This document shows, piece after piece, positions 1 through 6,242 of a stretch of 7,299 bases of DNA; positions within the stretch are counted from its first letter, which is position 1, and every line of letters begins with the position of its first letter. The stretch is from Chloroflexota bacterium (lineage in GTDB: Bacteria > Chloroflexota > Anaerolineae > Anaerolineales > Anaerolineaceae): contig JAEXTI010000152.1 of the NCBI GenBank assembly GCA_023406965.1, positions 1 through 7,299 of the forward strand. Direction: 5' to 3'. Both the position numbers and the translations under genes were made by a program. The notes beneath the pieces are model-generated. The model searched no databases. It was not told where the DNA came from and saw only the letters and a program-made list of their open reading frames with translations.

Positions 1-1019
1 ATGTCCTGGTTGTGGGTCCAACCGGGGCTCATTTCGGCTGAATACAGCCCGGTAGTCAGGGCCTGAGAAGCATACGATCGCTGCAGGGTTAGCGGGCCGG
101 CAATAGTTTGAATGGACAGGTCCACCAGGCTGTAATCGAAGTTGCCGGTGCGTGTGTCGATGGGGTCGCCGGCGGTGGCAACGGCGTTGGCACAGCCATC
201 GATGGCGCATTCACGCGGGTCACCCAAGCCGTTTTTGGGGGTATTTGTAGAGAGCGTGGAGCGATCGAACAGGGCAAACGGCTCAGCAAATTCGGTGTCA
301 TTGATTCTCTTGACCCAAACGTACCAATTGTACTGTGCGGTGGGCATTGTGGACTGTTGCAGATTATCGGCGTTTCGACCCTCGAAACCCCAGAAATGGC
401 CGATTTTTAGTACATTGCTGCCCTTGAGATTAAATGATTGATCGACACAATGCCAATCTTTATACGCAAATTGCGTGCCCCAGCTACCAAAACCACCATA
501 ATTAGGAGCGGCATGAACAGGTGAAAATCCAAGTGTCGAATCCCACTCTCGATACGGTATATCCCCTTTCGAACATACTTGAATATGGAGGGTATTCAAT
601 GGGACATTGAGAAGATTAAAGATGAGGTGCGAACGAGTAATCTGCCATCTCCCCCCTTGACAGACCCACATCATTCTTCCTGAAACGCCATTCCATTGAT
701 AACGAAAAGGTTGATTGTCAGGAGCTCCACATGTTCCAAATGTAGAATATACGGTTTCTATGTGGACCGGTTGCTCGTCCACTAATACAAGCTCAGGAGT
801 ACTTGATTGTTGTGGGGGTTGGAGTTTGTCGATTATTTTTTGAACGAGATTGGTTAAATTGTCGGAAACGGAGTTGGGGAGAGAAGAATAAGGGGCTGCA
901 ATAACCGATGACTGAGGGATGGTTGTTGAAATCAGAAATGAGATGATGACTGATAGATGAACAATTAACCGAATGCGGGAAACAAAGCTTTGCTTGAGGA
1001 TGCGGCAGCGGAACTCCAT
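1..1019 (-). CDS. Secreted Rhs/YD-repeat protein, N-terminal part (runs off the left edge)
   Basis: The minus strand is open from an ATG at 1019-1017 to the window edge: 339 codons, no stop. GAGG lies 6 nt before the ATG. Residues 1-17 carry several Arg/Lys, about 18-33 are hydrophobic, and SVIAA near 38-42 suggests signal-peptidase cleavage, so export is likely. Residues 43-280 are an unrecognised domain rich in Trp, Tyr, Asn and Cys. From D285 the Rhs entry signature appears: DPIDTRTGNF, then a PLTLQRSYAS stretch and SPGWTHN near 331-337, which in this family precedes the YD-repeat shell. Rhs proteins are usually over 1000 residues and often end in a variable, sometimes toxic C-terminus; that part is not visible. 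Base composition changes inside the gene: about 65% GC near 121-180 and about 38% near 781-960. The Rhs assignment is firm; toxin, adhesin or wall role is open. Confidence 0.85.
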   Translation of the reverse strand, partial: MEFRCRILKQSFVSRIRLIVHLSVIISFLISTTIPQSSVIAAPYSSLPNSVSDNLTNLVQKIIDKLQPPQQSSTPELVLVDEQPVHIETVYSTFGTCGAPDNQPFRYQWNGVSGRMMWVCQGGRWQITRSHLIFNLLNVPLNTLHIQVCSKGDIPYREWDSTLGFSPVHAAPNYGGFGSWGTQFAYKDWHCVDQSFNLKGSNVLKIGHFWGFEGRNADNLQQSTMPTAQYNWYVWVKRINDTEFAEPFALFDRSTLSTNTPKNGLGDPRECAIDGCANAVATAGDPIDTRTGNFDYSLVDLSIQTIAGPLTLQRSYASQALTTGLYSAEMSPGWTHNQD

Positions 1020-1112
1020 GATCTCCCTCTCTGTGGATTTATTCTGAAGTCAAGACGAAAAAGAAATGCTACTTATCTATTACCGGAAGGTACAGAAGCG
1101 CTTCGCAGGAAA

Positions 1113-2042
1113 TTAAGAATAATAGTAACTCAGATTGTCTTTCCGTAATTTTTCAAACCAACCAGGGTTAACTGAAAGCACACTATTCCAACGAGTAATC
1201 GTTATCAAGGTGTCAGCAAAGGCCAACTCCTCCGGATTCCAGACAGAGGTTAGGGTCGCATCTGAAATCTCTAAAGCTCTAATTCGGGTAATACCTGCTT
1301 GGAACTCACCCGCAACCCAACAAATAGCAATAAGTCGCCCATCCAATTCGAGAACTTTGTCTAGAGCGATTATCTCCGTAAAGGATATACGCTCTAATTC
1401 TCCGCGTTCAAGCCGACCGACTGCATGGTGGGAGATATCTATCTGTTTCGCCAATTTTGTTAAAGACTGTCCACTACTAAGCCGGCATGCCATAATGTAA
1501 GCTGCGAAATCGCGAATCGTGATAACTCCTCCAGATATGTAAATCTCTTCGATTAACTCTTCCTTCACTTCTCTGGGATAGGGAAGAGGTAGATATTTTT
1601 GCGAATGCGCCTGGGTAGCTTGCCAAATAATGTCAGCAGTATGATATTCGGCAAGCTTTTCCTCTTGCTGATTGGGCTTATTTTCACGAATAATACGGTA
1701 AGCGTCGATCAGCTGGTCTTTAGCCTCCCTTGGCTCACTTCTGTAGAATCCAAGAAAAGCTTCGATATCTTGCATAGTAGCAATATCTTTATTGGCATCA
1801 GTCAAACCTGTACCTCGAAGCCGGGGGAAGAAAGCGAGTAACTCAAGTTCTGCCATTACGTCAATCAAAGTAAGATTTAGCCCATAAGCAATACGCACGA
1901 TTGAATTTACCGTGATATCAGAGTTTAGAGTCTCTATTCGACTGATTTGAGCACTCGTGAGGCCAACCTTCGACGAAAGATCTTTTATATCCATTCTTTT
2001 ATGCAGTCGTTCTGAACGAATCCAAGCACCCAAAATTCTCAT
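1113..2042 (-). CDS. Transcriptional regulator with two XRE-type HTH domains
   Basis: This 309-residue protein is probably a DNA-binding regulator. The ATG at 2042 has a clear GGAGG (plus-strand 2051-2055) 8 nt upstream. Residues 4-63 form a Cro/CI-type helix-turn-helix: a LGAWIRSERL first helix, LSSKVGLTSAQISRIE as the HTH core, then TVNSIVRIAYGLNLTL. A second copy of the fold lies at about 178-240, with LTKLAKQIDISHHAVGRLE as its HTH core. The linker (about 70-170) is charged and helical. Residues 245-309 match nothing I recognise. Most XRE repressors have one such domain, so the duplication is unusual. The gene is divergent from the HTH/zinc-ribbon and recombinase genes, and sits 93 bp upstream of the Rhs gene on the same strand. 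It is therefore placed to control both sides, like an element repressor; that role is inferred from position. Confidence 0.85.
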   Translation of the reverse strand: MRILGAWIRSERLHKRMDIKDLSSKVGLTSAQISRIETLNSDITVNSIVRIAYGLNLTLIDVMAELELLAFFPRLRGTGLTDANKDIATMQDIEAFLGFYRSEPREAKDQLIDAYRIIRENKPNQQEEKLAEYHTADIIWQATQAHSQKYLPLPYPREVKEELIEEIYISGGVITIRDFAAYIMACRLSSGQSLTKLAKQIDISHHAVGRLERGELERISFTEIIALDKVLELDGRLIAICWVAGEFQAGITRIRALEISDATLTSVWNPEELAFADTLITITRWNSVLSVNPGWFEKLRKDNLSYYYS

Positions 2043-2064
2043 TCAAACAACCTCCAGTAACCTC

Positions 2065-2093
2065 TTGACAAAAAATTTGTGTGACGGTATAAT
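2065..2093 (+). promoter_or_regulatory. Sigma-70 promoter with perfect consensus, driving the HTH/zinc-ribbon and recombinase genes
   Basis: TTGACA at 2065-2070 and TATAAT at 2088-2093 are separated by exactly 17 bp, matching the consensus at all twelve positions. Expected transcription start is about 2100, giving a leader of about 40 nt before the ATG at 2141. Such a strong promoter next to a divergent XRE regulator is probably repressed most of the time; that is inference. Confidence 0.88.
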
Positions 2094-2115
2094 CGGGACG
2101 ATTGCGTAATTATAC
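2087..2115. repeat. 7-bp inverted repeat across the divergent promoter (candidate operator)
   Basis: GTATAAT at 2087-2093 is mirrored by ATTATAC at 2109-2115, with arm centres 22 bp apart (about two helical turns). The left arm is the plus-strand -10 hexamer plus its preceding G; the right arm puts a TATAAT on the minus strand. It may be an operator for the divergent XRE regulator, or two back-to-back -10 elements. No good -35 is seen for the minus-strand copy. Confidence 0.4.
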
Positions 2116-2140
2116 GAAAACAATTGGTTCAAGAGGATAT

Positions 2141-2566
2141 ATGCATAGTGCCGCTTTTATTTCTCCAATTATTCTCCGTGGTCGACTCAAAGGCCCACAG
2201 ATTGCCCGCCTTCAAGGGCTGCTGAATATGCTCTATACGCCTAAAGAATTGGCGGATACGATCGGTTTTTCGCGCCGACAGGTTTATCGGGTTTATATGC
2301 ACCTTGGTTGTCCTTTCCAACGCGACGCCAGTGGGCATGTCTGGATCAATGGCGCCGAATTCCGCGATTGGGTTCGCCGTACCTACACAAAGCCCACAAT
2401 GGCCGAGAATGAATCGTTTTGCTTGACATGCAGGGAGCCAGTTGCGATTGTGGATGCTCATCTCGAATCCAGAGGGGACATCTCATACTTGATTTCCTCT
2501 TGCCCGAAATGTGGTCGGCGTTTGACGAGAATTCTCAAAAATCGCCGTCGAAAAAATCTAGATTGA
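2141..2566 (+). CDS. Small HTH (MerR/excisionase-like) protein with C-terminal zinc ribbon
   Basis: Predicted 141-residue protein of unknown name. ATG 2141 is chosen because AGAGGA lies just upstream and the promoter start is about 2100, so a TTG at 2102 would leave no ribosome-binding site. A later ATG at 2228 is an alternative and would still keep both domains. Residues 31-60 (LYTPKELADTIGFSRRQVYR and following) form a winged HTH of the MerR/excisionase class, with a GHVWINGAEFRDWV wing and helix near 65-78. Residues 94-97 (CLTC) and 121-124 (CPKC) form a CX2C/CX2C pair typical of a zinc ribbon. The tail is basic (KNRRRKN). The gene sits 45 bp before the recombinase gene, apparently in the same transcript. 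A recombination directionality factor (Xis-like) or a regulator fits best; this is inference, and the zinc ribbon is not a usual Xis feature. Confidence 0.8.
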   Translation: MHSAAFISPIILRGRLKGPQIARLQGLLNMLYTPKELADTIGFSRRQVYRVYMHLGCPFQRDASGHVWINGAEFRDWVRRTYTKPTMAENESFCLTCREPVAIVDAHLESRGDISYLISSCPKCGRRLTRILKNRRRKNLD

Positions 2567-2611
2567 GGATTGATGAAGTGATTGGTTTGGAATGAAAGGA
2601 GTAGGTGATTA

Positions 2612-3676
2612 ATGATCAACAGAAGCAATGAACAACTCGTCGTTGAATATCTCAAGTCACGGAAAAAGAAAATTAAGGCATCTTCCTTGAAGTTAGCCAA
2701 TACACAATTGCGTCTTCTTTTGGAGTTTGCGGACGAAACCACCTTTAGTGATTTGCCTAAATGTGACCGGACTTTTGCTGAATATGTTTGTTCGCCTGAA
2801 GCGCGTCGAGATGGGAAAACTCATGAGCTTGCATACGAGTATTGTAGGAAGGTGATCTTGGAAGCAAAGCACTTCTTTGAGTGGTTGCGGGATATTAAGG
2901 GATACCGAGCGGTCTCTACTCAATTCTTGGAAACTTTGGAAATTCATCGCCCGCCTAGCTCTGACGAGGATCAAGAACTGTTTGCGTTGGATGAAATATT
3001 GAAGATAATTTCGGTTCCATGTAGGACCACCCTGGAAGAACGAACTCGAGCGAGTTGTGTGTTTCTGTTTCTTTCTGGCATGCGAATAGCTGCGTTCTTG
3101 ACTCTACCGATTATGGCTGTTGATCTTAATGCGCGAACTATTCAACAATGGCCTTCTTTGGGCGTACATACAAAACTGGGCAAAACAGCAACTACCAAGC
3201 TTTTAGATATCCCCGAGCTTTTAGAGATAATCATAGCGTGGGATAACAAGGTCCGCAGTTTACTTCCGCCCGAAGGATTGTGGTTTGCGCCGTTATCACC
3301 TCTCACGGGCGAGATTGATCCTACCGCAAAGGTCGGTAGGTATCGTTCCTCCGGTTTTCTCAAAGATTTAGCTTGTTTTCTCGATAGAGCCGCTGTCCAA
3401 TACAAAAGCCCTCACAAATTCCGACATGGGCATATTCGATTTTTAAGGGACAAAGCTGTTTCCACTCGTGACCTGGAAAGTATTGCAAAAAACGCGATGC
3501 AAACTTTGCCGAATATGTTGAAATATGCCAGGTTAAGTTCAAGAGAGGCTCACGAGGGAATTGATAATCTGTGTGCCCGTGGCACCCGCTCTACTACTCC
3601 TAACAAGCAAGGAGATCCAGACTATGAAACTATCCGTTGGGTGCTGGAATACTTGAAGAGAAAGCACCAATCATGA
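2612..3676 (+). CDS. Tyrosine recombinase (phage-type integrase)
   Basis: This 354-residue protein has the two-domain layout of tyrosine site-specific recombinases. The N-terminal part (about 7-110) resembles a SAM-like core-binding domain. The catalytic part contains box I Arg158 (LFLSGMRIAAFLTL), a candidate beta-hairpin Lys at 188 or 191 (HTKLGKTATTK), box II His268-x-x-Arg271 (SPHKFRHGH), and a candidate nucleophile Tyr305 (LPNMLKYARLS). The second His/Trp usually found about nine residues before the Tyr is not evident: Met296 occupies that spot and the nearest polar residue is Asn294. AAGGAG at 2596-2601 lies 10 nt before ATG 2612. The gene follows the HTH/zinc-ribbon gene and its 3' end faces the 3' end of a tRNA gene about 60 bp away, the usual place for an integrase next to its attachment site. 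Codon use is AT-rich compared with genes to the right, consistent with transfer. It probably catalyses integration or excision of the AT-rich block. Confidence 0.92.
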   Translation: MINRSNEQLVVEYLKSRKKKIKASSLKLANTQLRLLLEFADETTFSDLPKCDRTFAEYVCSPEARRDGKTHELAYEYCRKVILEAKHFFEWLRDIKGYRAVSTQFLETLEIHRPPSSDEDQELFALDEILKIISVPCRTTLEERTRASCVFLFLSGMRIAAFLTLPIMAVDLNARTIQQWPSLGVHTKLGKTATTKLLDIPELLEIIIAWDNKVRSLLPPEGLWFAPLSPLTGEIDPTAKVGRYRSSGFLKDLACFLDRAAVQYKSPHKFRHGHIRFLRDKAVSTRDLESIAKNAMQTLPNMLKYARLSSREAHEGIDNLCARGTRSTTPNKQGDPDYETIRWVLEYLKRKHQS

Positions 3677-3714
3677 TTATGTACTTTTTAAATTTCGCAT
3701 TACTTTCTTTAAGG

Positions 3715-3735
3715 TTTGACCCAAAAAAGGTCAAA
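3715..3735. repeat. 7-7-7 inverted repeat beside the tRNA 3' end (candidate recombinase core site)
   Basis: TTTGACC (3715-3721) and GGTCAAA (3729-3735) are perfect inverted arms around a 7-bp spacer (CAAAAAA). The right arm ends 2 bp before the tRNA discriminator position. Inverted core sites around a 6-8 bp overlap are typical crossover sites of tyrosine recombinases, and the recombinase gene ends 38 bp to the left. It could instead be a hairpin at the end of either transcript, but neither strand shows a U-tract after it. Confidence 0.5.
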
Positions 3736-3737
3736 GG

Positions 3738-3809
3738 TGGGCCCGGATGGATTCGAACCATCGACCAAGCGGTTATGAGCCGCGCGCTCTGCCGCTGAGC
3801 TACGGGCCC
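3738..3809 (-). tRNA. tRNA with CAU anticodon, probably tRNA-Ile2 (elongator Met possible)
   Basis: The minus strand folds into a complete cloverleaf of 72 nt without CCA. It has acceptor GGGCCCG/CGGGCCC with discriminator A, D stem GCTC/GAGC with a 7-nt loop keeping GG, anticodon loop CTCATAA, variable TGGTC, and T stem GATGG/CCATC with loop TTCGAAT. The anticodon stem is CGCGG/CCGCT, with its outermost pair a C-U mismatch. The CCGCTTGGTCG stretch resembles bacterial tRNA-Ile2, whose CAU is changed to lysidine-AU by TilS to read AUA. The bases after the discriminator are CCT, so CCA is added after transcription. No convincing promoter is seen at 3810-3931. Confidence 0.95.
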
Positions 3810-3931
3810 TTTTAGAAGGGCAGCACCTTTCCCCCTCATCGGCATCCTTATTTTAACACAAAACATTCTTTCCTCGCCTGGTTTCCCGCATCAAGGCGGA
3901 AAGCGAATCGCGTTCTAATGACATTTATCCC

Positions 3932-3960
3932 TTGACTAAGTGTATATATCACACTATACT
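3932..3960 (+). promoter_or_regulatory. Sigma-70 promoter of the radical SAM operon
   Basis: TTGACT (3932-3937) and TATACT (3955-3960) with a 17-bp spacer match the consensus at ten of twelve positions. Expected start is about 3967, about 30 nt before the ATG at 3997. Confidence 0.85.
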
Positions 3961-3977
3961 AAGTGTATAAATTACAC
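3938..3977. promoter_or_regulatory. Twin 17-bp repeats overlapping the radical SAM promoter (candidate operators)
   Basis: AAGTGTATATATCACAC (3938-3954) exactly fills the -35/-10 spacer, and AAGTGTATAAATTACAC (3961-3977) starts right after the -10 and covers the start site. The copies are 23 bp apart and share ACTAAGTGTATA when the flank is included (3935-3946 and 3958-3969). The second contains a perfect GTGTA-N5-TACAC dyad, the first an imperfect one. Two dimeric repressor sites would close this promoter. Short AT-rich GTGTA/TACAC dyads suggest a small GntR-type or similar regulator, but none is encoded here, so the regulator is unknown. Confidence 0.6.
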
Positions 3978-3996
3978 AAATATCAGGAGACCACCG

Positions 3997-5442
3997 ATGA
4001 ACTACCACCCCACCGCCACCGCCGACCAGGCCCGCCAGCACCCCGAACGCATCTTCCAGGCCGGGCTGGCCCTCCATCACATCGCCAACACCGCCTATCC
4101 CATCGGTCACCTGACCACCATGCGCCCTTACCGCGTCATCACCCCCGAGGCGCAGCGCCTGGCGCCCCTGGCCTGGCAGGATTCCCCCCGCCTGGGCCTG
4201 TACGTGCATATCCCCTTCTGCGAGCAGCGCTGCAATTACTGCGAGTACTGCGTGGTGGACCCCCTCCAAATCGCCACCCACGAAGCGGCCTACTTTGACG
4301 CCCTGGAGCGGGAGTTCGACCTCTACCGCCGGGCCCTGGGCGATTCGGCCCGCGAGCTGACCGGCTTCGACATCGGCGGGGGCACCCCCTCGGCGGCGCA
4401 GACGCGCAACATTGCCCGCGTGCTGGATGCCGCCCGGCGCTGCTTCGACCTGCCCGAGGCGGTGCGCATCAGCATCGAGACCACCCCCAAGATCGCCGCG
4501 CAGCAACCCGCAAAGATCCGCGATTACTACGACCTGGGCATCCGCCGCATCAGCATGGGCATTCAAACCATCCACCCGCGCCTGTTGAGCGAGATGGGCC
4601 GCGACTCGACCTCTTTGACCTTCAACCGCAAGGCCGCCGAAGCCGTGCGCGCGGCGGGCTTCGAGCGCTTCAACGTGGACGTGATGTACGGTTTTGCCAA
4701 CCAATCCCTGCAATCACTGGAAGCCACCCTGCGCCACGCCATCAGCCTGCAGCCCGAGTACGTCACCCTCTACCGGGTGCGCTACAAGGGCACGCGCATC
4801 GAGGCGCAGGCCGCCGGAGTGACTCTGGCCGAGGTCAATGAGCAGGCCCAACTGGCCAAGCGCATGCTCCTGGCTGCCGGTTATCACGGCACGCCCGGCA
4901 AGAACACCTTCAGCCGCCTGCCCGGCGACCCTGGCACCAGCGACTACCTCACCGGGCGGGTCATCGCGGGCACGCCCTACTTGGGGCTGGGCCTGGGCGC
5001 GCAGTCGCTTTCCGAGACCACCCTGGCCTACAACGCCGGGGCCGCCGAGAAGCGCCTGGAGCGCTACCTGCGCATGGTGGAGGCCGGGCAGTTGCCCATC
5101 CAAGACCTGTACCACCTCTCGCGCGAAGCGGCGGTGGGCAAGATGGTCTCGGTGTCCTTCTACTTCGGCGAGGTCAACCTGGACGAATTCCAGCGCAAGT
5201 TCGGCGTCACCTTCGAGTCCATGTTCCTCGACGAGGTGGCCTTTGTACTCGAGCGCGGCTACATGGAATACCGCGCCGAGCCGGGCGGGCGAGTGCTGCG
5301 CCTGACCGAAGCGGGCGAACTGGTCTATAACGGCGTGATCGCCCTGTTCTACGCCGGGGCGGTGAAATCCTACCTGCTGGGCCTGTTTGGCTGGGAAACC
5401 GCCGCGCTGCCCGTGGAGGCCGAGCATGTTTCACTTCGCTAA
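3997..5442 (+). CDS. HemN/HemW-like radical SAM enzyme
   Basis: This 481-residue protein belongs to the coproporphyrinogen dehydrogenase-like radical SAM superfamily. ATG 3997 is preceded by AGGAG with 7 nt spacing; an in-frame GTG at 3940 lies inside the promoter and is rejected. Residues 66-86 hold YVHIPFC and the cluster cysteines C75, C79 and C82 (CX3CX2C), with an extra C85 just after. GGGTPS at 128-132 is the SAM-binding glycine motif. RRISMGIQTIHPRLLSEMGR (183-202) and NVDVMYGF (226-233) are the conserved HemN/HemW core strands. Residues 325-460 resemble the HemN C-terminal winged domain. About 65 residues precede the core, longer than in HemW. Family members include oxygen-independent HemN, the heme chaperone HemW, heme-degrading HutW-type enzymes and class C methyltransferases. 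The tandem partner enzyme and dedicated promoter argue against plain housekeeping HemW, so the substrate is left open. Confidence 0.93.
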   Translation: MNYHPTATADQARQHPERIFQAGLALHHIANTAYPIGHLTTMRPYRVITPEAQRLAPLAWQDSPRLGLYVHIPFCEQRCNYCEYCVVDPLQIATHEAAYFDALEREFDLYRRALGDSARELTGFDIGGGTPSAAQTRNIARVLDAARRCFDLPEAVRISIETTPKIAAQQPAKIRDYYDLGIRRISMGIQTIHPRLLSEMGRDSTSLTFNRKAAEAVRAAGFERFNVDVMYGFANQSLQSLEATLRHAISLQPEYVTLYRVRYKGTRIEAQAAGVTLAEVNEQAQLAKRMLLAAGYHGTPGKNTFSRLPGDPGTSDYLTGRVIAGTPYLGLGLGAQSLSETTLAYNAGAAEKRLERYLRMVEAGQLPIQDLYHLSREAAVGKMVSVSFYFGEVNLDEFQRKFGVTFESMFLDEVAFVLERGYMEYRAEPGGRVLRLTEAGELVYNGVIALFYAGAVKSYLLGLFGWETAALPVEAEHVSLR

Positions 5443-6211
5443 CCTGCTGTTCTCCGGCCCGTGCAATGCGCGCTGCCCAGATTGCATCGGCAAGCAGATC
5501 GACCCGCGCCGCGCGCCGCCCAACCTGGACGAATACCCGCCCAAGGGCCTGGATCGCTTTCTTGGCTTGATCCGTCAGCACGACATCCGCGAGGTGGTGC
5601 TGACCGGGGCGAACACCGACCCGCTGCTTTACCGGCCCCTGGGACGCCTGCTGGATGATCTGCGCGCCGGACTGCCCGCCGGGACGCGCCTGGGCCTGCA
5701 CAGCAACGGACGGCTGGCCCTGGCGCGTATGGACCTCGTGCGGCGCTTCGACAAGCTGTGCCTGTCGGTTCCGTCCTTCGACCCCGTCATCTACCGCGCG
5801 GCGATGGGCGTGGAGGGCGTGCCCGACGTGGGTGCGATCATGGATCAAAGCGGGCTGCCGGTCAAGCTGTCCTGCCTGGTGACCGAGATCAACCGCGTGG
5901 AGGTCCCGGAATACATGGAGTGCTGCCGCGCATTGGGCGTGCGGCGGGTGGTGCTGCGCAAGCGCTTCGGCGAGCGTCGAAGCTGGGCCGAACTGCTGCC
6001 CGATCGATGGGATGAGCCGGCGGAGGTGCGCTTTGGCAACCCGGTGTTTGAACGGGAAGGCGTGCAGGTGACCCTGTGGGATTTTGAACAGGCGCAGATC
6101 CGCTCGCTCAACCTGTTTTCCAGCGGCGAGGTCAGCGCGGAATACCTGCTGGCGGGCGAACGGAGTGAGACCGGTTGCGCCATTCCCTGGGTAAAAGCAT
6201 CTTATGTCTAA
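5426..6211 (+). CDS. Short radical SAM protein, second gene of the operon
   Basis: This 261-residue protein starts at ATG 5426, 17 nt inside the end of the upstream gene, with GGAGG (5415-5419) 6 nt before it. Translational coupling and matched production are therefore likely. The in-frame TTG at 5387 lacks such a site and is rejected. The cluster motif is C13, C17, C20 (SGPCNARCPDCIGK). VVLTGANTDPLLY (57-69) stands where the GGEP-like SAM-binding motif usually lies, and LGLHSNGRL (89-97) is the following beta-strand typical of MoaA-like radical SAM barrels. The C-terminal part has C150, C166, C167 and C251, but no SPASM-type cluster arrangement is clear. It is short for the family and consists of little more than the barrel. 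I do not recognise a named subfamily. A joint pathway with the upstream HemW-like enzyme is inferred from the overlap. It was considered as a RiPP or cofactor maturase, but no precursor gene is evident. Confidence 0.9.
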   Translation: MFHFANLLFSGPCNARCPDCIGKQIDPRRAPPNLDEYPPKGLDRFLGLIRQHDIREVVLTGANTDPLLYRPLGRLLDDLRAGLPAGTRLGLHSNGRLALARMDLVRRFDKLCLSVPSFDPVIYRAAMGVEGVPDVGAIMDQSGLPVKLSCLVTEINRVEVPEYMECCRALGVRRVVLRKRFGERRSWAELLPDRWDEPAEVRFGNPVFEREGVQVTLWDFEQAQIRSLNLFSSGEVSAEYLLAGERSETGCAIPWVKASYV

Positions 6212-6242
6212 ACATTTCCTGTTCAGAGAGTGGAGAAAGTGT

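Noticed and set aside
108..441. Two plus-strand open frames of about 100 codons
   Set aside because: They lie on the opposite strand of the Rhs-type gene, have no ribosome-binding site and no recognisable domain.
621..662. Apparent frameshift in the Rhs-type gene near a run of C residues
   Set aside because: Careful recount gives six C residues at 651-656, which keeps one continuous frame from 1019 to the left edge. A five-base run would have broken it.
1095..1104. GAAGCGCTTC palindrome between the XRE and Rhs genes
   Set aside because: Ten-base palindrome with no loop and no U-tract; too short to call an operator or terminator.
2102..2140. Upstream TTG start for the HTH/zinc-ribbon gene
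   Set aside because: Only about 2 nt after the expected transcript start with no room for a Shine-Dalgarno site; ATG 2141 has AGAGGA upstream.
3630..3866. Minus-strand 78-codon frame across the tRNA
   Set aside because: Its middle is the translated tRNA gene, a common false gene.
3810..3880. Minus-strand promoter for the tRNA
   Set aside because: A TAAAAT at 3850-3855 resembles a -10, but no acceptable -35 is found at the right distance.
3940..3996. Upstream GTG start for the HemW-like gene
   Set aside because: It lies inside the promoter spacer, upstream of the expected transcript start; ATG 3997 has AGGAG at proper distance.
3949..4713. Long minus-strand open frame opposite the HemW-like gene
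   Set aside because: Low-complexity Gly/Ala/Val-rich translation typical of the antisense of GC-rich genes; the plus strand has clear radical SAM motifs.
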